Positions 41,192-50,115 of a stretch of 64,000 bases of DNA are shown one piece after another. Positions within the stretch are counted from its first letter, which is position 1. Every line of letters starts with the position of its first letter. The position numbers and the translations under genes are program-made. Origin of the DNA: Planctomycetota bacterium (lineage in GTDB: Bacteria; Planctomycetota; Phycisphaerae; Phycisphaerales; UBA1924); assembly GCA_024276195.1 (NCBI GenBank), contig JAJRXR010000008.1, positions 1 through 64,000 of the forward strand, written 5' to 3'. The notes beneath the pieces are model-generated. The model was not told the DNA's origin. It made no database searches and worked only from the letters and a program-made list of their open reading frames with translations.

Positions 41192-42241
41192 ATGCGTGAA
41201 CCCGGCGCACAACCCACGTTTCGGACCGGGCAGCTCGCCGAGATGCTCGGCGCCTCGCTCGATGGTCCTGCCGACCTCGTGCTGACCTCCATCGACCCGC
41301 TCGACCGCGCAACCACGGGCTCGCTCTCGTTCATCCGCTCGGACCGCTACGCCCGGCGCTGGGGCGCCTCGAGCGCCTCAGCCGCCCTCGTCACCAGGGG
41401 CATCAGCGTCCCCGGGCACGACCCAAATACCCGTGCCCTGCTCGTCGTTGACGACGCCGACCTGGCCATGGTCGCCATCCTCGCCGCCATCACCCCCGAG
41501 CCTGACCTGCCCCCTGTCGGCGTCCACCCCTCCGCCGTCGTTGAAGACAGCGCAACGATCGACCCGAGCGCCCGCGTCGGCCCGCTCTGCATCGTCGCCG
41601 CCCACGCCCAGGTCGGCCCCGACACCTCGCTGGTCGCGCGCGTCACGCTCGGGCGCCGAGCGAGCGTCGGCGCCGGCAGCATCATCCACCCGGGCGTCGT
41701 CATCCAGCCCGACTGCATCGTCGGCGACCGGTGCATCTTCCACCCGGGCGTCATGATCGGCGCCGACGGCTTCGGGTACATCCCCGGCAAGGACGGCGCC
41801 GTCATCAAAGTCCCGCACCTCGGCAACGTCGTCATCGGCAACGACGTCGAGATCGGCGCCAACGCCTGCGTTGACCGCGCCAAGTTCGGCTCCACCACCA
41901 TCGACGACCACGCCAAGATCGACAACCTCGTCCAGATCGGGCACAACTGCTCGATCGGGCGCGCCGCCATCATCTGCGGCTTAGCCGCGCTCGGCGGCTC
42001 CGTCAGCATCGGAGACCACGCCCTCATCGGGGGCAGCACCGCCCTGGCCGAACAAACCTCCGTCGGCGCCCGCGCCCGACTCGGAGGCGGGGCCGACCTC
42101 ATGGCCAATATCCCCGACGGCGAAACCTACGTCGGCTCGCCCGCTGGCCCCGCCAAAGAGACCATGGCCAACTACGCCGCCTTCCGCCGACTCGCCCAGA
42201 CCATCCGCGAGCTGCGCTCCGCCATCCGCGACAAAGCCTGA
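41192..42241 (+). CDS. lpxD: UDP-3-O-acylglucosamine N-acyltransferase LpxD
   Basis: The ATG at 41192 follows AGGAG nine bases upstream. The 349-residue protein has the N-terminal uridine-binding domain (residues 1-100, QLAEMLGASLDGPADLVL) and a left-handed beta-helix of hexapeptide repeats (VVEDSATIDPSARVGPLC and onward). It carries the catalytic histidine block NLVQIGHNCSIG near residue 250 and a C-terminal helix (YAAFRRLAQTIRELRSAIRD). LpxD adds the second hydroxyacyl chain in lipid A biosynthesis using acyl-ACP. Its presence with lpxC and bamA shows that this organism makes lipid A and has a true outer membrane. Six bases separate it from lpxC. Confidence 0.95.
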   Translation: MREPGAQPTFRTGQLAEMLGASLDGPADLVLTSIDPLDRATTGSLSFIRSDRYARRWGASSASAALVTRGISVPGHDPNTRALLVVDDADLAMVAILAAITPEPDLPPVGVHPSAVVEDSATIDPSARVGPLCIVAAHAQVGPDTSLVARVTLGRRASVGAGSIIHPGVVIQPDCIVGDRCIFHPGVMIGADGFGYIPGKDGAVIKVPHLGNVVIGNDVEIGANACVDRAKFGSTTIDDHAKIDNLVQIGHNCSIGRAAIICGLAALGGSVSIGDHALIGGSTALAEQTSVGARARLGGGADLMANIPDGETYVGSPAGPAKETMANYAAFRRLAQTIRELRSAIRDKA

Positions 42242-42247
42242 GCCCCC

Positions 42248-43108
42248 ATGGCGCTCCCACGACGCACGCTCCAGTCCCCCGCTCGCCTCTCAGGCGTCGC
42301 CCTCTTCTCCGCAGCGCCCTGCAACATCACGCTCAACCCCGCCCCCGCCGCCTCGGGCATCCGCTTTCGCCTGGACGATGACGAGGTCCTGGCCCACATC
42401 GCCTCGCTCTCGACCGATCCCATCCATCCCGCGTTCGCCTCCATGGCGCCCCGGTGCTCGTGCCTGCGCACGCCCACGAGCCAGATCGGCACGGTCGAGC
42501 ACGTCCTCTCCGCCCTGACCGGGCTGGGCGTCACCGACGCCCTCATCGAGCTCACCGCCCCGGAAGTCCCCATCCTCGACGGTTCGGCCCTGCCCTTCGT
42601 CCGCGCCATCCTCAAACGTGGCATTCAGACGCTTGCCGGCACACTCGACCCCATCGCCCCCGCCCGCCCGATCCGCGTCGAGTCCGACGACGCCTCCGCC
42701 TTCATCGAGATCGAGCCCAGCGACGCCCCCCACTTCTCCTACGAACTCGACTTCGGCGCCCAGTCCCCGATCCCACCCGGCGCCGCACACTGGCGCGCCG
42801 ACCCCGACGACTACGCCAAGAACATCGCTCCCGCCCGCACCTTCTGCCTCGACTCAGAGGCCCAGGGCATGCGCCGCCTGGGCTTGTTCAGGCGCCTCTC
42901 GACCCGCGACATGCTCGTGTTCGGCTCCGAAGGCCCGATCAACAACACGCTGCGCTTCCCCGACGAGCCGGCGCGCCACAAGCTGCTCGATCTCATCGGC
43001 GACCTCTCGCTCGTCGGGCGCCCGATCTGCGCCCGCGTCCGTGCGGTCCGGTCCGGGCACGCGCTCAACCACGCCGCCGCCCGGGCGCTGCTCGAATCCA
43101 CGCGATAA
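42248..43108 (+). CDS. lpxC: UDP-3-O-acyl-N-acetylglucosamine deacetylase LpxC
   Basis: This 286-residue zinc amidase catalyses the committed step of lipid A synthesis. Zinc ligands are His85 (GTVEHVLSAL), His244 and Asp248 (PARHKLLDLIGDL), and the general acid is His271 (SGHALNHAAA). The conserved PILDGSALPF and NIAPARTFC blocks are in place. The length is normal for a stand-alone LpxC, without the FabZ fusion found in Bacteroidetes. It starts six bases after lpxD, so translation of the two is probably coupled. It ends the envelope operon; a non-coding stretch of about 190 bases with several GC-rich inverted repeats follows. Confidence 0.95.
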   Translation: MALPRRTLQSPARLSGVALFSAAPCNITLNPAPAASGIRFRLDDDEVLAHIASLSTDPIHPAFASMAPRCSCLRTPTSQIGTVEHVLSALTGLGVTDALIELTAPEVPILDGSALPFVRAILKRGIQTLAGTLDPIAPARPIRVESDDASAFIEIEPSDAPHFSYELDFGAQSPIPPGAAHWRADPDDYAKNIAPARTFCLDSEAQGMRRLGLFRRLSTRDMLVFGSEGPINNTLRFPDEPARHKLLDLIGDLSLVGRPICARVRAVRSGHALNHAAARALLESTR

Positions 43109-43299
43109 CTAGAAAAAACCCATGTACCGACCCGCCGCGCGCGCTCGATTCGCGCCCTGCTCCGCGCAGCCCGCGCCGGCGCCCCGCGGGGCGATACGAT
43201 CCTCAACCCCCCGTCCCGACGATGAGTTTGCGTGATCCCCGCTGCGCGCCCGGCGGGCTCGGTCGCGCCGTTTCAGGTCTGGGCGCCGGGGAGTGAGCG

Positions 43300-43878
43300 A
43301 TGCGACTGAATCTGAAACTGATGTGTCTCGGGACGCTGGTGTGCGTGATGCCCGCGTGCGCCGATCTTGGTGCGATCGAGGCGCTGCGCGACGACGCGCA
43401 GCAAGCCCGGGTCGCGATGGTCCAGCGGGCTGAGCAGCTCGAACGCCTGCGCGAGTCATTCCCGGAAACCGATCCGGCGCGCGCCGAGATCGACGCAACG
43501 CTCGCGCAGACACGAGCCGCGATCGGACTGGTGGACGCGGGCATGATGCGGATCAACCAGGTGCTCGACGAAGCCGCCGACCCGAGCGACGGGCTGACGC
43601 GAACCGCTCAACAGCTCGGGCCTTTCCTGCCCGAGCCGGTCCGCCTGCCCCTGGTGCTCGCCGCCGCCCTTGGGGCGACGCTGCTCCGATCCGGGCAGAT
43701 CAAGAAGGGCGCCATCTCGATCGCCCTGAGCATCGACAAGGCGATGGAGGGCGACGAGGCGTTCCGCGACGCCCTGGCCCGGAACGCGAACACGCTCCGA
43801 GCCCTCCAGACGCCCACAGGACGCAAAATCGTCGATCAGGCGGGATCAAGAAACTTCCTCGCCTCGTTGCCGATATGA
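43300..43878 (+). CDS. Putative lipoprotein, function unknown
   Basis: The 192-residue product starts with a short hydrophobic segment ending in a lipobox-like CVMPAC (about residue 20), suggesting lipid attachment at that cysteine. The middle is a charged helical region (residues 25-85, [20 protein letters not shown]) that may form a coiled coil. A hydrophobic stretch [14 protein letters not shown] follows, possibly a second membrane helix. No family was recognised. It is followed five bases later by the pseudopilin gene and then by a membrane-protein gene, so the three may form one operon. Confidence 0.6.
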   Translation: MRLNLKLMCLGTLVCVMPACADLGAIEALRDDAQQARVAMVQRAEQLERLRESFPETDPARAEIDATLAQTRAAIGLVDAGMMRINQVLDEAADPSDGLTRTAQQLGPFLPEPVRLPLVLAAALGATLLRSGQIKKGAISIALSIDKAMEGDEAFRDALARNANTLRALQTPTGRKIVDQAGSRNFLASLPI

Positions 43879-43882
43879 ATAC

Positions 43883-44626
43883 ATGAGAAGCATGGGTCTC
43901 CAACGCTCCATCCCCCCGAACCGCCGCCGACGAGCGTTTACGCTCATCGAGCTGCTGGTCGTCATCGCGGTCATCGCGACGCTGATCGGGATCCTGCTGC
44001 CTGCGCTCGGCGGCGCCCGCGAAAGCGCCAAACGCATCGAGTGCCTCAACAACCTCCGCCAGCTCGGGATCTCCGTCACGATGTATATGGACGCCGAGTC
44101 CGGTGGGGTTCTGCCTGAGATCTTGCCGCTGATCGACCCAGGCGATCTGGGCAACCAGAACGACGCGTCGCTGCTGGATATTCTCGACACCTACGCCGAC
44201 GCCGCCCGCCCGATCCGCGAAGACCCGAACGACGACACCTCAAGTTGGATCGTCGGATCCCCGTACCGATGCCCGTCAGACAGGGACTCTGACGACGCGG
44301 ACTCCAACTTCCGCGCCATTCACGAGGTCTACGGCACGTCCTACGCCTACCTCCCTGGCTTCGTATATCTCGCGCTCGAGAACATCCTCAACATCGACCC
44401 CCCGTGGGCCAGGGGCGTGACAACCGCGTGGGGCCAGCGGACCGATCGCGGGCGAGAGCCCGCGCTGTTGCACGACGCCGACGAGTGGCACCCTCGCTCG
44501 GGCGGACCCGGGCAGAACGCGCTGTTTATCTCGGACGGGCACGCAGACTGGATGGACGCCGAGGATGGGACGGACGCCCTGCCCGAGCTGATCGAGGCTT
44601 CGGCCCGGGCGCTGGGAGCCCCCTGA
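43883..44626 (+). CDS. Type II/IV pseudopilin-like protein with N-terminal methylation domain
   Basis: The 247-residue product has a basic leader (PPNRRRR), the prepilin peptidase site A18-F19 and the methylated-pilin segment [18 protein letters not shown] with Glu at position +5, then [15 protein letters not shown]. The C-terminal [17 protein letters not shown] block matches the DG-containing processing-associated domain common in the large planctomycete pseudopilin families. It should be cleaved by a prepilin peptidase and assembled in a type II secretion or pilus-like structure, neither of which is in the window. The ATG at 43883 is used; MRSMGL offers a second ATG three codons later. Its stop overlaps the next start (TGATG at 44624). 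Confidence 0.85.
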   Translation: MRSMGLQRSIPPNRRRRAFTLIELLVVIAVIATLIGILLPALGGARESAKRIECLNNLRQLGISVTMYMDAESGGVLPEILPLIDPGDLGNQNDASLLDILDTYADAARPIREDPNDDTSSWIVGSPYRCPSDRDSDDADSNFRAIHEVYGTSYAYLPGFVYLALENILNIDPPWARGVTTAWGQRTDRGREPALLHDADEWHPRSGGPGQNALFISDGHADWMDAEDGTDALPELIEASARALGAP

Positions 44627-45447
44627 TGACCGACACGCCCGACAACCAGGACTCCCCGATGGGCGCCCCGATGGGCTCGTTGATCGACGACGAGATTCTC
44701 AGCGCTCCGGCGCGCGCGCCAAGGCGAACGCCGAGAGTGATCGCGACGATCAAGGCCGGCGCAGGCGGGGCTTGGGCCAGGCCCGTGGTCCGGCGCGTGC
44801 TCACGGCGGTGTGCGGGGTCTCGCTCGGCCTGGGCGCGGTCGGCGCCTACCTCGTGTTCCGCCCGGTCCCCCAGCCAGATTACGACGCCGACGCGCTCGA
44901 CAGACTGTTCGACTACACACTGCTCACGGACGAGTTCAACCGCCTTTCTGTGGATGAGCGCCTGGTGCTGCTGGGGCAGCTGCGCGAGCGCCTCGAGGGC
45001 ATGGGCGGGAACGATTCGGTGCTGCTGGCCGCGTTCGCCGCACGGATCAAGGGCGAGTTGCGCGAGCAGCTCATGGAGAACATGTCGCGCCTCGGGATCG
45101 ATCTGGCGGACAAGTACGCTGCCAGCTACAACCCCCGGGCGTCGGTCGATGAGCGCGAAGCGTTCTTGCAGGCGTCGTTCATTGATCTGCACAAACGCAT
45201 GGACACCCTGGGCGGCTCAACCCGTGATATGTCCGACGAGGACCGCCTGGCCGACGGGTTCAAGCAGGCCGAGCGCGACCTGGAAGTCATCGACTCGGGC
45301 GCCATCTCGGGCGAGCAGGCCGGTGAGATTTTCGGGTTCATGAACGACGTCGTCGGGAAGCACGCCAGCCCGCACGAGCGCGCGCGGACCAGCGTGTTCA
45401 TGCGCGACATGTCACGCATGCTCCGCGGCAACCCCGTCGGTCCCTAG
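44626..45447 (+). CDS. Single-pass membrane protein of unknown function
   Basis: The ATG at 44626 shares its A with the stop of the pseudopilin gene (TGATG), so translation is coupled. The 273-residue protein has one transmembrane helix (about residues 60-80, LTAVCGVSLGLGAVGAYLVF) preceded by a Pro/Ala/Arg-rich cytoplasmic tail and followed by a helical, charged extracytoplasmic domain (residues 95-270). Blocks such as SVDERLVLLGQLRERLEGMG suggest helix bundles. I recognise no family; the operon suggests a partner of the pseudopilin. Its stop codon TAG (45445-45447) forms, with one base before it, the palindrome CTAG, which is also the stop of the opposite gene. Confidence 0.65.
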   Translation: MTDTPDNQDSPMGAPMGSLIDDEILSAPARAPRRTPRVIATIKAGAGGAWARPVVRRVLTAVCGVSLGLGAVGAYLVFRPVPQPDYDADALDRLFDYTLLTDEFNRLSVDERLVLLGQLRERLEGMGGNDSVLLAAFAARIKGELREQLMENMSRLGIDLADKYAASYNPRASVDEREAFLQASFIDLHKRMDTLGGSTRDMSDEDRLADGFKQAERDLEVIDSGAISGEQAGEIFGFMNDVVGKHASPHERARTSVFMRDMSRMLRGNPVGP

Positions 45448-46379
45448 GGGCGCGGCGCACTCGGTCGCAGCTCGGTCTGGCAGGTGATCTTTACCCACCC
45501 CTTGTCCGCCTCGAGCCTGAGCAGGCGCACCTGGCGCCGGTCGGGCAACTTGACCACCGGACGCTCCGCCACCGGCTCGATCCCCGCCATCACCCGGAAA
45601 AACGACCGGGCCTCCGGCAGGTTTCGCAGTTCTTCGGGGATGATGTCGTCTATCCGCGCCTCGGCCTCGCCCAGCACCCACGACGCCGGGATCGGCAGGC
45701 GCCCGAGGTGGACCCAGTCCGCCTTGACCCAGAGCGACCCGTCGTCGCGCAGCTCGGGCGTGAGTGTGGCGCTGACAAACTGGTCCTTGCCGCGCACGCG
45801 CACCTTCGCGCCCAGGCGAACATACGGCGCGTCGAACTGGACTTGGAGATCGCTGACCTCCTCGGGCCAGACAAAGTTCTCATTCTCACCCGCGAGCCAG
45901 ACGGGCAGGCGGACGTTGAGCCACGCGTTGGCGTCCTCGCTCTTGAGCGCGACGCTCCACGGGTCGGTCATCCAGACGCCGGGCGCCTCGTCCTGCGAAT
46001 CGCCGCTGCCCTCGGCGCGGACCTTGGTGACGTGGCGGCTGATCGCGGCCTCGAGGTTGTTCGCCCGCGTGATGGTGCTCGGGTCGCTCGCGTCGGTGTG
46101 GCGCCACCAGGTCGGGGCACTGCTGGTCATGGAACCGATGACCATCCATCCGATCACGCCCAGCACGCTCAGCACAATCGCGCCCCAGAACACGACAAGC
46201 ACGATCCGGCGTGTCCAGCGCCCGCGCCCGGGCGACGGCGAGAGCGCTAGGCGCGGGTCCGGACTGGACCCACGGCGGGCGCCTGGGGCGCCATCACGCT
46301 GCCCATACTCCACCGGCACCCTGGGCGCACGCCCGATCACGGGCGCCTCTGACGGGCTGGATTGAGCGCTTCCGACCAT
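45444..46379 (-). CDS. Single-pass membrane protein of unknown function
   Basis: The ATG at 46379 is six bases after GGAG; the frame is open upstream but without such support. The 311-residue product has a cytoplasmic Pro/Ser/Arg-rich N-terminus of about 60 residues. One transmembrane helix (RRIVLVVFWGAIVLSVLGVI, about residues 56-80) and a soluble domain with FVSATLTPELRDDGSLWVK and LPIPASWVLGEAEARIDDII follow. The strand pattern suggests a lipid- or ligand-binding beta barrel in the periplasm, without a recognised family. The four-base overlap CTAG with the convergent gene is the stop of both. Confidence 0.65.
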   Translation of the reverse strand: MVGSAQSSPSEAPVIGRAPRVPVEYGQRDGAPGARRGSSPDPRLALSPSPGRGRWTRRIVLVVFWGAIVLSVLGVIGWMVIGSMTSSAPTWWRHTDASDPSTITRANNLEAAISRHVTKVRAEGSGDSQDEAPGVWMTDPWSVALKSEDANAWLNVRLPVWLAGENENFVWPEEVSDLQVQFDAPYVRLGAKVRVRGKDQFVSATLTPELRDDGSLWVKADWVHLGRLPIPASWVLGEAEARIDDIIPEELRNLPEARSFFRVMAGIEPVAERPVVKLPDRRQVRLLRLEADKGWVKITCQTELRPSAPRP

Positions 46380-46405
46380 CCGCATCTCCACCCACACAAT
46401 ACCCC

Positions 46406-46440
46406 AAAAACAACGCACGCCCCGGCGTCGGGGCGTGCGT
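46406..46440 (-). terminator. Rho-independent terminator of the rplM-rpsI operon
   Basis: ACGCACGCCCC pairs perfectly with GGGGCGTGCGT over a 6-base loop (46413-46440). On the minus strand it is followed by TTGTTTTT. It lies 40 bases after the rpsI stop and just upstream of the next minus-strand gene. Confidence 0.88.
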
Positions 46441-46479
46441 GAGAAAGTTGATGCGTCCAGAACGCGTGACCCTCGCGGA

Positions 46480-47010
46480 TCAACGCTTGGAGAACTGGTA
46501 GCGCTTGCGGGCGCCGGGCTGCCCGTACTTCTTGCGTTCGACCTTGCGGGCGTCGCGGGTGAGGTACCCGGCGTCACGCAGGGCGGGCTCGAAGTTCGGG
46601 TCGTAGGCGACCAGGGCTCGGGCGATGCCGAGTCGCAGGGCCTGGGCCTGGCCCATGTAGCCCCCGCCGTGGAGGCGGACAAAGACCTCGAGCTTGTCGA
46701 GGGTGTCGGTGAGGCTCAGGGCCGATCGGGCGTCCTTGCGGTCGCGAAGCTCGGAGAAATACTCGTCGATGTCCTTGAACTTCTTGCGGGTCGATTGGAC
46801 CTTGATCCCGGCCTTGCCCTGGGCCGGGCGGAGGCGGACGCGGGCCACGGCGGTCTTGCGACGCCCGGTGCCCCACCACCACCCGTGCCGATCGGCGGGC
46901 TTGGGATCAGGGATGACGCGCTGCGCCTGCTCGGCCGGGGCCTCGTCGCGGACAATCTCGCCCACCAGGTCAGGGTTCGTGATCGTCGTCTGGTAGCCTT
47001 GCTCTGCCAT
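46480..47010 (-). CDS. rpsI: 30S ribosomal protein S9
   Basis: The 176-residue protein contains the S9 core from about residue 45: GTGRRKTAVARVRL, then IKVQSTRKKF, the glycine loop VHGGG-like stretch LHGGGYMGQAQALRLGIARAL and the C-terminal KKYGQPGARKRYQFSKR that reaches the P-site tRNA (each piece is under 21 residues). An acidic N-terminal extension of about 45 residues (EIVRDEAPAEQAQRVIPD) precedes the core; such extensions occur in some planctomycetes and may be processed or lie on the ribosome surface. It follows rplM on the same strand, separated by 54 bases. Confidence 0.95.
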   Translation of the reverse strand: MAEQGYQTTITNPDLVGEIVRDEAPAEQAQRVIPDPKPADRHGWWWGTGRRKTAVARVRLRPAQGKAGIKVQSTRKKFKDIDEYFSELRDRKDARSALSLTDTLDKLEVFVRLHGGGYMGQAQALRLGIARALVAYDPNFEPALRDAGYLTRDARKVERKKYGQPGARKRYQFSKR

Positions 47011-47064
47011 TCGCTTCTCGCTTGCTTGCCTGCGACCCGGTCGTTCGGGCGCCTGCTCGGGGTC

Positions 47065-47511
47065 TTACATCTCGATCGGGATCGGCTGCTGCGGGGCGTG
47101 CGGGTGCTCGCTGCCCGGGAATACCTTGAGCTTCTTGAGCATCACGCGCCCGAGGCGGTTCTTCGGGAGCATGCGCCGGACGGCGTCCTCAATCAGACGC
47201 TCGGGGCGACGCTCGCGGACCGAGCCGTACGTCTCGGCCTTGAGCCCACCCGGGTAGCCCGAGTATCGCATCTTGAGCTTCTGGGTGGCTTTGTTGCCCG
47301 TCAGACCAACCTTGCTGGCGTTGGTGACGATGACAAAGTCGCCCGTGTCCACATGCGGGGTGTACTCGGGGCGGTGCTTACCCATGAGCACGACCGCGAT
47401 CTCTGAGGCCAAGCGTCCCAGGGAGATGTCGGTCGCGTCGATCTGGCGCCACTGACGGGGCACATCGCCCCGCTTGGCCATCCACGTTTGTCGTCGCAGG
47501 TGCGTCGCCAT
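47065..47511 (-). CDS. rplM: 50S ribosomal protein L13
   Basis: The 148-residue protein shows the L13 pattern: [77 protein letters not shown] and [18 protein letters not shown]. It binds early to 23S rRNA. rplM-rpsI is one of the most conserved bacterial operons, and the order is kept here. The next gene upstream is divergent (the CPBP protease), so the promoter should be in the 303-base gap at 47512-47814. Confidence 0.96.
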   Translation of the reverse strand: MATHLRRQTWMAKRGDVPRQWRQIDATDISLGRLASEIAVVLMGKHRPEYTPHVDTGDFVIVTNASKVGLTGNKATQKLKMRYSGYPGGLKAETYGSVRERRPERLIEDAVRRMLPKNRLGRVMLKKLKVFPGSEHPHAPQQPIPIEM

Positions 47512-47814
47512 TGCAGCGCTCCTGAATCTGCTCCGTCGGGGGCGTTCGACGCAAAGACGCCGAGAGACCCGTCAGGATCGGTTTGCTCGCCGCCTACCGG
47601 GCGGGGCGGGGCGCCGGGTGTCCACAGGGGACGCCGGGAGCCATGATTTCAACTCGTTCGCCGCCCATCGCGCGCCTCCCAGCGCGGTCCAGACAGCGAG
47701 GACAAGGGTAGAGCGCCCCCCCGCCGAGTCAAGACAGGTGTTCCAGGCGGGAGCAAGATCACCCCGGCGAGCCCACAGGCGACGCCGCGTTGGCGTCGGC
47801 GGGCCGGCGGGACG
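47512..47814. other. Divergent intergenic region upstream of rplM
   Basis: These 303 bases must contain the rplM-rpsI promoter and probably that of the CPBP protease. The sequence is GC-rich with several short inverted repeats (for instance CGCCTACCGGGCGGGGCG around 47590). No ORF or RNA gene was recognised, and I cannot name the promoter. Confidence 0.5.
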
Positions 47815-49290
47815 ATGATCTGGGCGATGGACCACCCCCAAGCCGATCCCAGCCGCAGCTCGCCTCCCGCAAACCAGCGCCCAGGCGCCCTGGAAAGCCA
47901 TGACGCCGACCAGGGCTCACGCCCTGGGCGTGGGCTGGTCCGCGATCCGGGTTCGCCTCGAATCGCAACATGGTGCTGGGTTGGGATCGTCCTGGTTTTT
48001 GCGGGCATGTTCGCGCTCAGCGCTATTTTGACACCCTCGCCCGAAGAAGCCCACGACCAAGCAGTCTCAGAGATTTCGGCGCCTTCCCCGATGTTCGAGG
48101 CCTCAGCCAAGCTCGCGGTCGCATCGAACACTCCCAAGGAACGAGAAAAGGTTTTGTCGATGCTCGGGTGGTTCGTCCAGACCCCTGCGGATCGAGCGCG
48201 CCTCGCCCTGGTGCTGGCGGACCAAGATTCCGTCGAAGCCGGGCTCGCACAACTGGACAAGGTCGCTGCGGAGGCGGAGGGCGACCTCGCCCGGGACATC
48301 CGGGCGATGCGGACCCTGCTCACCGATGGGCCCGGCGCCATCCCCAATGCCCAGCAAGAAGCCCTGCGCGATCGGCACGGCTACGCCATGCGCCTTGCGC
48401 TCACAACCAGTCTTGATATCGATGATCCCGCCAGAGAGAGTGTCGTCAAGGAAGCGGAACGCAGCTACACGGTTCAGGCTGCGTTCACCGTTGTTCTCAT
48501 CGGGCTCGGCGCGCTCGCGGTTATTCTTACAATCCTCGCGGTCATCTTGCTCGCGACCAAGTCGATCAAGCGGTCGTACACGCCCGCCGCCGCGGGGGGG
48601 TCGGTCTTCTTAGAAGCTTTTCTGATTTTCCTCATCGCGCTGCCGCTCTCGGACGTTCTTATGATCGCCATCGAACCGTTCATCGGTTCGTTCTCGCTGC
48701 TCTCGCGCTGGGTGCTTCTGGCGCCTGCGCTGTGGCCCATGGTCCGGGGAACACCCTGGAGAAACACCCGGTACGCGCTCGGGTGGCACACGGGCAAGGG
48801 CGTGTTCCGGGAGATGTTCGCTGGCGCCGCGGGCTATCTCGCGATGCTTCCGATCATCGTCGCGGGCATCGCTGCGACCCTGGCGCTCGTCGCCCTCGCG
48901 GGGCTCTTCGCGGACCCGAACGCCGACGGCTCTCCCGTGCCCGTCCACCCGCTCGGAGACATGCTGGGCCAGGCCAACACGGTCGAGCTTATTTTGCTCA
49001 TCCAGCTCGCGGTTCTCTGGGCGCCGATCGTCGAAGAGACCCTCTTTCGCGGGGCTTTCTACCACCACCTCCGGTCTCGTCTGAACCCCATCACTGCGGG
49101 GCTGCTTGTGAGCGTGCTGTTTGCGGGGCTGCACCCGCAGGGCCTGCTTGCGATCCCCGCCCTGGCGAGCATCGGGCTGGTTTTCTGCCTGCTGCGTGAG
49201 TGGCGAGGCTCGATCATCGCATCCATCACCGCGCACGCGCTCAACAATGGCCTCATCACACTGATGATTGTTCTGCTGGTTTCACTCTAA
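47815..49290 (+). CDS. CPBP-family intramembrane metalloprotease
   Basis: The 491-residue protein has a hydrophilic N-terminus, a first membrane helix (WCWVGIVLVFAGMFALSAIL), and a helical region of about 120 residues that looks repeat-like and soluble. A polytopic C-terminal half carries the CPBP/Abi motifs: APIVEETLFRGAFYHHL (EExxxR), FAGLHPQG (FxxxH) and ITAHALNN (HxxxN). These residues bind the catalytic metal in type II CAAX prenyl protease relatives. The substrate is unknown; roles in membrane protein processing and bacteriocin immunity are known for the family. An ATG at 47827 is an alternative start. A degenerate copy of the last motif follows directly downstream. Confidence 0.85.
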   Translation: MIWAMDHPQADPSRSSPPANQRPGALESHDADQGSRPGRGLVRDPGSPRIATWCWVGIVLVFAGMFALSAILTPSPEEAHDQAVSEISAPSPMFEASAKLAVASNTPKEREKVLSMLGWFVQTPADRARLALVLADQDSVEAGLAQLDKVAAEAEGDLARDIRAMRTLLTDGPGAIPNAQQEALRDRHGYAMRLALTTSLDIDDPARESVVKEAERSYTVQAAFTVVLIGLGALAVILTILAVILLATKSIKRSYTPAAAGGSVFLEAFLIFLIALPLSDVLMIAIEPFIGSFSLLSRWVLLAPALWPMVRGTPWRNTRYALGWHTGKGVFREMFAGAAGYLAMLPIIVAGIAATLALVALAGLFADPNADGSPVPVHPLGDMLGQANTVELILLIQLAVLWAPIVEETLFRGAFYHHLRSRLNPITAGLLVSVLFAGLHPQGLLAIPALASIGLVFCLLREWRGSIIASITAHALNNGLITLMIVLLVSL

Positions 49291-49383
49291 GAGCGCCCGA
49301 TCATCGCGTGCATGACCGCCCACTTCATCCACAACGTCTCAATCTTCTGTATCGCCGGGACACTGATCTGGCTGCTGGCGTAG
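49291..49383 (+). pseudogene. Duplicated remnant of a CPBP protease C-terminus
   Basis: Immediately after the stop of the CPBP gene, in the same frame, the sequence encodes PIIACMTAHFIHNVSIFCIA and GTLIWLLA, then TAG. It mirrors the gene's own end, SIIASITAHALNNGLITLMI, including the metal-binding H-x3-N motif. The nucleotide similarity is clear over the first 40 bases. It has no start of its own beyond an internal ATG and appears to be the tail of a lost second copy, or a replaced C-terminus after recombination. Confidence 0.65.
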
Positions 49384-49402
49384 GGCGGATCTGGGCGGCG
49401 GC

Positions 49403-50083
49403 ATGTGCGTATCGGGGTGGATGAAGGCCTGGGGAGATACGCCGAAGTGGTTGGGGTGGACACAGCATCGCGCGGTGATGGCCAGCCTCATTCTCGCGCT
49501 CGCGGTTGAGTTCTTTGCGGTAGGCCCTGGCAGCGTGCTCGGTAGAGTTGGATGCCGCTGGCCCCAATACATGGGCCATATTCTGAATGGACCCGGTGGT
49601 GTTGTCGTTCACGACTCTCGCAAGTGCACGCAATGCCGTCACGGAATCCCGGACTCACACGAAGAGATCGGTCAAGCATCTATCTGGCACATCGACGCGT
49701 CCATTGGATTCTGGTTCGGCACGACTCGCTTTCGTGGGTCGCAGCTCAATGTGACTCACTACGGATCAGATTTTTCTCAACAGGAAGCTGAGGACCTGGT
49801 CGTTCGTTCCGCGCTCCGAGACCCCTCGTACGCGTGGCTTGCCCAACTCCCGCCCAACCAACCGATTCAGCGCTCAATCATCTGGTCGGGCCTCTTGCTG
49901 AACGCAGTCGCGTTGCTCATGGTTGCCGCCCTTGGATATGGCTTCTTCACCAGAGCCCAGCGAACCATTCGCCTCGAACGCCTCGCGTCCGGTCGATGTC
50001 CCGTCTGCAAGTACAGCATCGAGGGCCTGCCGACGGACCGATGCCCCGAGTGCGGCTCGATCATCCCGGCGCCCCCGGAATAG
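49403..50083 (+). CDS. Membrane protein with C-terminal zinc ribbon, unknown function
   Basis: The product has up to 226 residues; the start could be ATG 49403 or ATG 49421 (GGGGTGG lies directly before the latter). It has one N-terminal helix (AVMASLILALAVEFFAVG), an extracytoplasmic middle domain with a CTQC pair and a second helix (SGLLLNAVALLMVAALGYGF). A short cytoplasmic tail follows with a zinc ribbon: CPVCKYSIEGLPTDRCPECG. This tail resembles those found at the end of many planctomycete membrane proteins of unknown role. Base composition is lower in GC than the neighbours. The next gene starts 33 bases downstream. Confidence 0.72.
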   Translation: MCVSGWMKAWGDTPKWLGWTQHRAVMASLILALAVEFFAVGPGSVLGRVGCRWPQYMGHILNGPGGVVVHDSRKCTQCRHGIPDSHEEIGQASIWHIDASIGFWFGTTRFRGSQLNVTHYGSDFSQQEAEDLVVRSALRDPSYAWLAQLPPNQPIQRSIIWSGLLLNAVALLMVAALGYGFFTRAQRTIRLERLASGRCPVCKYSIEGLPTDRCPECGSIIPAPPE

Positions 50084-50115
50084 TCTTGGCGCCCCAGCCG
50101 GTTTCCCCTCTGTCT

